A program made the translations under genes and the position numbers. A stretch of 11,185 nt of DNA, taken from Ruminococcus sp. UBA4321. GTDB lineage: Bacteria; Bacillota; Clostridia; Oscillospirales; Ruminococcaceae. The notes below the pieces were generated by a model, which saw only the letters and a list, made by a program, of their open reading frames with translations, did no database searches and was not told the DNA's origin. The DNA lies in contig DGUB01000129.1 of NCBI GenBank assembly GCA_002393815.1, forward strand, positions 1-11,185. Reading direction: 5' to 3'. The stretch's first letter is position 1. Every line of letters starts with the position of its first letter. Below are positions 1-4,934 of the stretch, piece after piece.

Positions 1-533
1 GATTCCACGCCGACACTGCACTGACCGCCGTCGAGTACAGCAGAGATTCTGCCGTTCATATCATCCATGACATGTTTTGCGGTTGTGGGGCTTGGCAGTC
101 CGGAACGGTTCGCGGAAGGCGCGGCAATCGGACAGCCGGAAAGTGAAATCAGCTTCTGCGCCATCGGATGGGAAGGCATCCGGATGCCGACGGTTTCCAG
201 ACCGCCGGAAGTGACATACGGAATTTCGGCACGTTTCGGAAAAATCATGGTCAGAGGACCTGCCCAGAATTTTTCTGCCAGTCTGAGAGCGATTGCCGGC
301 ACATCCGCCGCGATGCCGTCAAGCATAGACAAATCTGAGATATGCACAATCAGGGGATTGTCTGCCGGTCTGCCTTTGGCGGCGAAGATGGCACGGACGG
401 AATCTTCCCTTCTGGCATCTGCGCCGAGTCCGTAAACTGTTTCTGTCGGAAATGCAACAAGTTCGCCGTCACGAATCAGCTGTGCGGCAAGTATTAAATC
501 CTGTTCTGTATCTTGTAATAATCTGGTCATCAT
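1..533 (-). CDS. Sua5/YciO/YrdC-family L-threonylcarbamoyladenylate synthase (3' end cut by window edge)
   Basis: This enzyme makes threonylcarbamoyl-AMP from threonine, bicarbonate and ATP, the first step of the t6A modification at position 37 of ANN-decoding tRNAs; it is cytoplasmic. The 177 codons seen include the family hallmark [12 protein letters not shown] at about residues 29-40, the KGRPADNPL segment at 54-62 and the later [15 protein letters not shown] and [13 protein letters not shown] stretches. The reading frame is still open in the conserved LDGG...VGVE segment at the window edge, so a long Sua5 form (about 340 residues) cannot be told from a short TsaC form (about 200). The start ATG (533-531) overlaps the prfA stop as ATGA; a second ATG follows directly (530-528), so the start may be either. 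The overlap implies translational coupling to prfA. Family assignment is firm; the choice of symbol (sua5, tsaC or ywlC) is left open. Confidence 0.93.
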   Translation of the reverse strand, partial: MMTRLLQDTEQDLILAAQLIRDGELVAFPTETVYGLGADARREDSVRAIFAAKGRPADNPLIVHISDLSMLDGIAADVPAIALRLAEKFWAGPLTMIFPKRAEIPYVTSGGLETVGIRMPSHPMAQKLISLSGCPIAAPSANRSGLPSPTTAKHVMDDMNGRISAVLDGGQCSVGVE

Positions 534-1603
534 GTATTCTGCCCCGCTAACTTTGCTGCCTGGTCTGCCGTGGCAAGCGCATCAAAAATCTCATCCAAAT
601 CGCCGTTGAGAATGCTTTCCAGACGATAGAGCGTCAGATTGATTCTGTGGTCAGTCATGCGTCCCTGCGGATAGTTATATGTCCGGATGCGTTCTGACCT
701 GTCGCCTGTGCCGACCTGCATTTTTCTTTCCGAAGCGATTTTGTCATTCTGTTCCTGCTGTTTGATTTCAAATAATCTTGCCCGGAGAACTTTCAAAGCT
801 TTATCTTTGTTTTTATGCTGACTGCGTTCATCCTGACATTCCACCACAAGTCCTGTCGGCAGATGGGTGATTCTGACAGCGGATTCTGTCTTGTTGATAT
901 GCTGACCGCCTGCGCCGCTGGAACGGAAGACATCAATTTTGAGTTCTGTCGGACTGAGTTCCAGTTCGACTTCATCAGCTTCGGGCAGTACAGCTACTGT
1001 TACAGTAGAAGTATGAATTCTGCCCTGTGATTCCGTTTCCGGAACGCGCTGAACGCGGTGAACGCCGCTTTCATATTTCAATCTGGAATAAGCCGCTTCG
1101 CCGTCGATGGAAAAGCTGATTTCCTTAAAGCCGCCGAGTTCCGTCGGACTGGCATTCAGAATTTCCAGTTTCCAGCGGTGCGCCTCTGCATACATGCTGT
1201 ACATACGGAACAGCGAATTTGCAAACAGGGAAGCTTCTTCGCCGCCTGCACCGCCGCGGATTTCGATAATCACGTTCTTGTCATCATTAGGGTCTTTCGG
1301 CAGAAGCAGAATTTTCAGCTGCTGTTCCTGTTCTTCAAGCTGAAATTTTGCATCTTCCAGCTGAGACTGTGCCATTTCCTTGAGTTCGGTATCCTGTCCG
1401 GAATCTTCCAGAAGATTTTTCGCTTCTTCCAAATCCTTCTGCGCGTTCTGATAAATCCGGAATGCCTCTATAATCGGCGTTAGATTTTTATATTCTTTCA
1501 TGAGTGCGGCATATTTTTCACGGTCTGTAATAATTTCGGGACTGGAAAGCTGTTCGCTCATGTTCTGATATTTTTCCGCCATTGTCAGTAATTTTTCAAA
1601 CAT
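530..1603 (-). CDS. prfA: Peptide chain release factor 1 (RF1)
   Basis: RF1 recognises UAA and UAG in the ribosomal A site and triggers peptidyl-tRNA hydrolysis. From ATG at 1603 the protein has 357 residues, normal for the family. The N-terminal coiled-coil-rich domain (about 1-105) is followed by the GGAGGEEA segment near 117-124, the codon-recognition tripeptide PET at 188-190 (the RF1-type PxT motif; RF2 would have SPF) and the catalytic GGQ at 232-234, then the conserved [12 protein letters not shown]. An in-frame GTG lies three codons upstream (1612), but it falls inside the AGGAAGG ribosome binding site (1618-1612) that sits correctly for ATG 1603, and RF1 proteins usually begin near MFEKL. 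The start overlaps the end of the DUF951 gene by 8 bases and the stop overlaps the Sua5 start. No prmC (the RF methyltransferase often next to prfA) is present between prfA and the Sua5 gene. Confidence 0.97.
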   Translation of the reverse strand: MFEKLLTMAEKYQNMSEQLSSPEIITDREKYAALMKEYKNLTPIIEAFRIYQNAQKDLEEAKNLLEDSGQDTELKEMAQSQLEDAKFQLEEQEQQLKILLLPKDPNDDKNVIIEIRGGAGGEEASLFANSLFRMYSMYAEAHRWKLEILNASPTELGGFKEISFSIDGEAAYSRLKYESGVHRVQRVPETESQGRIHTSTVTVAVLPEADEVELELSPTELKIDVFRSSGAGGQHINKTESAVRITHLPTGLVVECQDERSQHKNKDKALKVLRARLFEIKQQEQNDKIASERKMQVGTGDRSERIRTYNYPQGRMTDHRINLTLYRLESILNGDLDEIFDALATADQAAKLAGQNT

Positions 1604-1811
1604 GTGTTTCACCTTCCTGACTGTCCTGATTTTCCTGATGTGTAACCTGCCGGATATATTTTTCGATTTTCAGTCTTGGCACGAGGAATTCTCTGCCGCA
1701 TCTGACACAGCGCAGCCGGAAATCCATGCCGGTGCGCAGCACGAGCATTTCCTTTGCGCCGCAGGGATGCTGTTTCTTCATCACCAGTCTGTCATTGACG
1801 CGAATATCCAT
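1596..1811 (-). CDS. DUF951 family small protein
   Basis: This 71-residue protein matches the DUF951 pattern common in Firmicutes: an N-terminal [14 protein letters not shown] segment, then [20 protein letters not shown]. Three cysteines (C17, C35 and C38) are arranged as a lone Cys plus a CxxC, which suggests metal binding, but the biochemical role of the family is not known. The start ATG at 1811 is chosen because AAAGGAG lies about 9 bases upstream and because family members begin at this point; the longer open frame up to 1931 runs through the promoter and is not coding. The tail after about residue 57 ([13 protein letters not shown]) is hydrophilic and overlaps the prfA start by 8 bases. 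It is the first gene of a three-gene operon with prfA and the Sua5 gene, so a translation-linked role is a reasonable guess but no more. Confidence 0.88.
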   Translation of the reverse strand: MDIRVNDRLVMKKQHPCGAKEMLVLRTGMDFRLRCVRCGREFLVPRLKIEKYIRQVTHQENQDSQEGETHV

Positions 1812-1868
1812 TCTGTAACTTTCTCCTTTTCTTTCTCTCTTGTTTTGCAGAAAAAGCAATTCTATTTT

Positions 1869-1897
1869 ATTATACCGCATTTTTTTGAAAAAGGCAA
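1869..1897 (-). promoter_or_regulatory. Sigma-A-type promoter of the DUF951-prfA-Sua5 operon
   Basis: Read on the minus strand, a perfect TATAAT (1874-1869) lies 17 bases downstream of TTGCCT (1897-1892), which matches TTGACA at 4 of 6 positions. Transcription would start near 1862, leaving a leader of about 50 bases before the DUF951 start at 1811. It is the only good candidate upstream of this operon. Seen directly as sequence; activity is inferred. Confidence 0.75.
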
Positions 1898-1945
1898 TAT
1901 TTAGCGTACATAGTTTTTCGGATTTGTGCAATCATAATAAAAATA

Positions 1946-1980
1946 ACAGTCCTGTCCTGTACAGGTTGCTGTATTTTTTT
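1946..1980 (+). terminator. Terminator-like hairpin upstream of the 115-residue gene (possible attenuator)
   Basis: Read on the plus strand, CCTGT (1951-1955) pairs with ACAGG (1961-1965) around a CCTGT loop. The stem continues through a 1x3 internal loop with ACAG (1946-1949) pairing CTGT (1969-1972). A run of seven T residues follows at 1974-1980. The stem is short, so strength is uncertain. No plus-strand gene lies upstream for it to terminate; it sits 28 bases before a start codon, which fits a leader attenuator better than a gene end. The core CCTGTACAGG is also a perfect 10-bp palindrome and could be a protein site. Confidence 0.4.
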
Positions 1981-2007
1981 AAATCATCAAACAGGAGATG
2001 TCTTTTT

Positions 2008-2355
2008 ATGGAACTTTGCAGAATGAAAGGCGAATTTGCCTCCGAAGAACTTGCCGAACTTGCTGCCGGACGCATCCGCAGAAGTCTGAAACATGTCCGC
2101 AGTCTCCGCATTCGGAAACTGGGAAAGGCTCTGCCTTCGGTCAGCGGCAGACAGCATTTTACCATGCTCCCGGCAAACCTGAGAATGGAAAATTATGCCA
2201 CAGATGTCCTGATTTCTGAGATGAGTGATTCTGTTTACCCGGAACACTGGTTCCGGAAATCTGCCGAACTGACCGTCATCTGTGACAAAGACGATTCCGG
2301 CGCAGTTTCGGCGATTATGCAGGCTCTGGGCGCGGTGCAGGTTCACTTTGCATGA
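2008..2355 (+). CDS. Uncharacterised 115-residue protein
   Basis: I do not recognise the family. The ATG at 2008 is preceded by AGGAG (1992-1996, spacing 11); the open frame continues upstream to 1840 but runs through the divergent promoter region, so the longer version is unlikely. The protein has no signal peptide or membrane segment. It reads as two halves. A basic first half (about 14-45, rich in Arg and Lys, with AAGRIRRSLKHVRSLRIRKLG) may contact nucleic acid. The second half (about 85-115) reads as strand-helix-strand: AELTVICDK, then SGAVSAIMQALG, then AVQVHF. This resembles half of a ferredoxin-like or ACT-like fold, but that is inference from pattern only. Codon choice is like its neighbours. 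It stands alone between a divergent operon and the S1-domain gene, and no clear terminator follows it. That it is coding is likely; its function is unknown. Confidence 0.72.
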   Translation: MELCRMKGEFASEELAELAAGRIRRSLKHVRSLRIRKLGKALPSVSGRQHFTMLPANLRMENYATDVLISEMSDSVYPEHWFRKSAELTVICDKDDSGAVSAIMQALGAVQVHFA

Positions 2356-2389
2356 TTTTGTCATCAAATTGTGATAATTTTTGACAAAA
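2356..2389. repeat. AT-rich inverted repeat after the 115-residue gene
   Basis: TTTTGTCA (2356-2363) is repeated inverted as TGACAAAA (2382-2389). Inside it AAATT (2366-2370) pairs with AATTT (2376-2380), giving a 34-base imperfect hairpin directly after the stop codon. No T-run follows it, so it is a poor intrinsic terminator. Its right arm overlaps a TTGACA at 2381-2386, so it could instead be an operator or processing stem. Structure is seen; role is not known. Confidence 0.45.
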
Positions 2390-2406
2390 AGTAATCATTC
2401 ATGTAC

Positions 2407-2435
2407 TTGACAAATCTTCAAAAATATGATAGCAT
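2407..2435 (+). promoter_or_regulatory. Promoter of the S1-domain gene
   Basis: A perfect TTGACA (2407-2412) is followed after 17 bases by TAGCAT (2430-2435), a 4 of 6 match to TATAAT. A better-looking TATGAT at 2425-2430 is too close (12 bases) to serve with this -35. Transcription would start near 2442, about 10 nt before the first helix of the leader RNA. A second TTGACA lies 26 bp upstream at 2381-2386 without a convincing -10. Confidence 0.6.
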
Positions 2436-2441
2436 GAAAGA

Positions 2442-2562
2442 GATGAAAATCTGCCGGATGTCAGAAAGTCATCTGCTGTAGTCGGAATCTGACAGGTTCT
2501 ATTCCAGACTTATCCGGCATATACTACAGCAGGACTTTTCCTAAAATAAAAATCGGAGGTCG
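2442..2562 (+). promoter_or_regulatory. Candidate pseudoknotted leader RNA of the S1-domain gene
   Basis: The predicted 5' untranslated region is about 126 nt. TGCCGGAT (2452-2459) is exactly complementary to ATCCGGCA (2512-2519), with a further G-T wobble at 2460/2511. CTGCTGTAGT (2473-2482) is exactly complementary to ACTACAGCAG (2523-2532). The four arms come in the order A, B, A', B', so both helices can coexist only as a pseudoknot. Between B and A', GGAAT (2484-2488) pairs with ATTCC (2501-2505), and this hairpin could be extended by AGTC/GACT (2480-2483/2507-2510) at the cost of part of helix B. GTCAGA (2460-2465) also complements TCTGAC (2488-2493), giving further alternative pairing. 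The ribosome binding site GGAGG (2555-2559) lies 22 nt after B'. No T-run follows the structure, so control would be at translation or mRNA stability. I do not recognise a known class. The pairing is seen; folding and regulation are inferred. Confidence 0.62.
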
Positions 2563-2567
2563 AAAAC

Positions 2568-3518
2568 ATGTATCAGAAACATTTTTGTCCGGAAGGCACG
2601 CTTCTGGACACACCCGAGAATCAGGCAGCCATTTCCAGTCCGCAGGGTCTTTTACAGGCGCAGCTGACCGGAAGAATCCTCGAAGCCAGAGTGACTACCT
2701 GTGACAGCAACCATAATATGTGGGTGAGTATGCCCTGTATGAGAGGCATGATTCCCCGCGAAGAAGGTGCTGTCGGTATTCTGGAAGGAGAACTCCGCGA
2801 CATTGCGCTTATCGCAAGAGTCGGGAAGCCTGTCTGCTTCAAAGTCATCCGTCTGGAAACTGATGAAACAGGGGAGGAAGTAGCGATTCTGTCGCGCCGT
2901 GCCGTTCAGGAACAGTGCATGGCACAGTTTCTCAGCCAGCTGAACCCCGGTGACATTATTGATGCCAAAGTCACCCATCTGGAGCCTTTCGGCGCGTTTG
3001 TCGATATCGGTTCCGGAATCGCGTCCATGGTGCCGATTGATGCGATTTCTGTTTCCAGAATTGCACACCCGTCTGACCGCTTTGTGGTCGGGCAGAATAT
3101 CCGCGTGATTATCAAAGGCAGACAGGACAAGAGAATTCTGCTTTCTCACAAGGAACTGCTCGGCACATGGGAAGAAAATGCGGCTCTGTTCCACGTCGGG
3201 GAGACTACCTGCGGCATTGTGCGTTCCGTCGAAAAGTACGGCGTATTCATCGAACTGATGCCGAACCTCGCCGGACTTGCTGAACTCCGCCAGCCGGTGG
3301 AAGTCGGTCAGCGCACCAGCGTTTACATTAAGGCTCTCATCCCGGAAAAACTCAAAGTCAAGCTGATTCTGGTGGATGTCTGTGAAGACAGTGCCAAACC
3401 TGAACCGCTGCGGTATTTCTATCATGAAGACCATATAGACCACTGGATTTATACACCGCCGGGAGCAGGCAAATTTATCGATACCGTCTTTGATGGCAAT
3501 CTGACGGGCATTCTGTAA
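2568..3518 (+). CDS. S1 domain RNA-binding protein (ribosomal protein S1-like)
   Basis: This 316-residue cytoplasmic protein carries three S1-type OB folds. The first (about 27-112) is divergent and has the look of the degenerate N-terminal repeats of S1 proteins. The second (about 125-196: LNPGDIIDAKVTHLEPFGAF then VGQNIRVIIKG and RILLSHKELLGTW) is a textbook S1 domain. The third (about 206-270: FHVGETTCGIVRSVEKYGVF then VGQRTSVYIKALIPEKLKVKL) is clear but lacks the usual ISxxE/LSxK ending. A tail of about 45 residues rich in aromatic residues and His (YFYHEDHIDHWIYT) follows and matches nothing I know. Such short S1-like proteins are common in Firmicutes and are often annotated as S1 homologues; they probably bind mRNA or ribosomes. 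The start is set by GGAGG at 2555-2559 with 8-base spacing. The gene is monocistronic: own promoter, structured leader and terminator. Confidence 0.87.
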   Translation: MYQKHFCPEGTLLDTPENQAAISSPQGLLQAQLTGRILEARVTTCDSNHNMWVSMPCMRGMIPREEGAVGILEGELRDIALIARVGKPVCFKVIRLETDETGEEVAILSRRAVQEQCMAQFLSQLNPGDIIDAKVTHLEPFGAFVDIGSGIASMVPIDAISVSRIAHPSDRFVVGQNIRVIIKGRQDKRILLSHKELLGTWEENAALFHVGETTCGIVRSVEKYGVFIELMPNLAGLAELRQPVEVGQRTSVYIKALIPEKLKVKLILVDVCEDSAKPEPLRYFYHEDHIDHWIYTPPGAGKFIDTVFDGNLTGIL

Positions 3519-3527
3519 TGATTTTTG

Positions 3528-3558
3528 AATCCGGTTCTTTCGCAGAACCGGATTTTTT
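3528..3558 (+). terminator. Intrinsic terminator of the S1-domain gene
   Basis: AATCCGGTTCT (3528-3538) pairs perfectly with AGAACCGGATT (3544-3554) around the loop TTCGC, giving an 11-bp stem followed by further T residues from 3555. It begins 9 bases after the stop codon. Confidence 0.92.
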
Positions 3559-3560
3559 AT

Positions 3561-3588
3561 TTGATAAAATACCGTGAATTTTTATATT
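3561..3588 (+). promoter_or_regulatory. Probable promoter of the serpin pair
   Basis: TTGATA (3561-3566, 5 of 6 match) is followed after 16 bases by TATATT (3583-3588, 5 of 6); TATTAT at 3585-3590 with an 18-base spacer is an equal alternative. The predicted leader would be about 90 bases, AT-rich, with no strong structure seen in it. The region starts directly after the upstream terminator. Confidence 0.5.
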
Positions 3589-3685
3589 ATTTTTGTATAT
3601 TCTGCCGAAATTTACAGAAATATCATAAAAATTCCGGTTGCCGGACGTATCATAGATAACCAAGTTAAAGAAAGGGGATTTCCTT

Positions 3686-4921
3686 ATGAAATTCAAAAAA
3701 TTAATCAGTGTGCTTGCTTCGTGCGTTCTGCTTTCCGGGTGCGGTGCTGTCAGCGAAACGCCCGGTAATAATCTGACTGCTTCCGTGCAGAGCCAGCCCG
3801 TCAGCGTATCCGTTCCGGAAGGTGATTTTCAAACCTCACAGATGCAGTTTGCAGTCAAGCTTTTTCAGGAAAGCGTTTCCGAAACACCGGACGGCAATGT
3901 TCTTGTTTCTCCGCTGTCGGTAATGCTTGCACTCTCCATGACCGCCAACGGCGCGAACGGGCAGACGCTCTCCGAAATGGAACAGGTTCTCGGCAGTCCG
4001 CTTTCTGACCTGAATCAGAATCTTTACAGTTATACGCACAATCTGCCGTCCGGCGAAAATGCGAAGCTTTCTCTTGCAAATTCCATCTGGTTCAGAGACA
4101 GAGAAGATTTCAGCGTCAAACAGGAATTTTTACAGACTGATGCGGATTATTATCAGGCGGATGTATTTCAAGAGGCGTTCGACTCGAAAACATGCAATAA
4201 AATCAACAGCTGGGTGAAACAGAAAACAGACGGCATGATTCCGCAGATTATTGATACTATCGATACCGATACAATGATGTATTTAATCAATGCGCTGTCG
4301 TTCGATGCCGAATGGCTTCATATCTACGAAGATACGGATATTCGTGAAAATCAGAAATTCACGAATGCTGACGGCACAGAACAGACTGTCACGATGATGT
4401 CCTCAATAGAACCCAGATATCTGAAATCCGAACATGCTAAAGGCTTTATTAAGCCATATAAAGATGGCTATAGTTTCGCGGCGATTCTGCCGGAAGAAAA
4501 TCTTTCCGTAGATGATTATATCGCTTCCCTGAATCCGGAATTGCTTTCTGATATGCTGAACAATGCGCAGAATACCGCTGTCTTTGCCCAGATGCCGAAA
4601 TTCAAGTCAGAATATGATACTTCTCTTGTGAATGCCCTGAAAGCTATGGGAATGCCGACAGCATTTTCCGGTACTGCCGATTTTTCCGGCATAAGTGATA
4701 CATCTCTGTATATCAGTGATGTGCTTCACAAGACGTTTATCGAAGTCGACGAGCGCGGAACAAAAGCCGGAGCTGTGACCGCAGTCGCAGTAGCGGAAGG
4801 TGCAGGACTCGCATCAGATGAAAAAACAATTATTCTTGACAGACCATTTGTTTATATGATTATTGATGATGAAAATCATCTGCCTGTATTTATCGGCACA
4901 GTCCGGGAAATGCAGAATTAA
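3686..4921 (+). CDS. Lipoprotein serpin 1 (serine protease inhibitor)
   Basis: This 411-residue protein is a serpin: a suicide inhibitor that traps a target protease after cleavage of its exposed reactive loop. A lipoprotein signal (LLSGC, lipidated Cys at 19) places it on the outer face of the membrane, followed by a Ser/Val-rich linker to about residue 50. Serpin landmarks are NVLVSPLSV (71-79), YLINALSFDAEW (199-210), the hinge EVDERGTKAGAVTAV (353-367) and the C-terminal signature ILDRPFVYMI (383-392). Small residues at P12-P8 (A-G-A-V-T, 361-365) indicate a loop able to insert, so it is probably inhibitory. Counting 16 from E356 puts P1 near G372 (sequence AEGAG), but the loop is longer than in alpha-1-antitrypsin, so the cleavage site is uncertain. 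AAGGGGA lies 8 bases before the start. Serpin 2 follows after 13 bases, and its ribosome binding site begins in this gene's stop codon. No dockerin is present. Confidence 0.95.
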   Translation: MKFKKLISVLASCVLLSGCGAVSETPGNNLTASVQSQPVSVSVPEGDFQTSQMQFAVKLFQESVSETPDGNVLVSPLSVMLALSMTANGANGQTLSEMEQVLGSPLSDLNQNLYSYTHNLPSGENAKLSLANSIWFRDREDFSVKQEFLQTDADYYQADVFQEAFDSKTCNKINSWVKQKTDGMIPQIIDTIDTDTMMYLINALSFDAEWLHIYEDTDIRENQKFTNADGTEQTVTMMSSIEPRYLKSEHAKGFIKPYKDGYSFAAILPEENLSVDDYIASLNPELLSDMLNNAQNTAVFAQMPKFKSEYDTSLVNALKAMGMPTAFSGTADFSGISDTSLYISDVLHKTFIEVDERGTKAGAVTAVAVAEGAGLASDEKTIILDRPFVYMIIDDENHLPVFIGTVREMQN

Positions 4922-4934
4922 GGAGGAATGTTAC

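Noticed and set aside
67..435. Plus-strand open frame of 122 codons
   Set aside because: It lies antisense to the Sua5-family gene, whose conserved motifs are read on the minus strand; no ribosome binding site and no recognisable protein.
1604..1612. GTG at 1612 as the prfA start
   Set aside because: The GTG is part of the AGGAAGGTG ribosome binding region that serves ATG 1603, and RF1 proteins begin at the MFEKL-like segment.
1812..1931. Longer start for the DUF951 gene
   Set aside because: The extension covers the TATAAT/TTGCCT promoter and the AAAGGAG site, and DUF951 proteins begin at the MDIRV-like segment.
1840..2007. Longer start for the 115-residue protein
   Set aside because: It would run through the divergent promoter and the terminator-like hairpin; AGGAG at 1992 fits the ATG at 2008.
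2425..2430. TATGAT as the -10 box of the S1 gene
   Set aside because: It is only 12 bases from the TTGACA at 2407, and no other -35 sits at a proper distance.
2452..2532. HDV-like self-cleaving ribozyme
   Set aside because: The interleaved helices recall its P1/P2, but only three bases lie between A' and B', so there is no room for P4, and the strand order around the P3-like hairpin does not fit.
2452..2545. Transcription attenuator in the S1-gene leader
   Set aside because: No T-run follows either helix; only a 4-bp AGGA/TCCT mini-hairpin and an A-rich stretch come after, so termination control is not supported.
2652..3443. Minus-strand open frame of 263 codons opposite the S1-domain gene
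   Set aside because: It is a mirror of a clearly coding plus-strand gene, and its translation has no recognisable domain.
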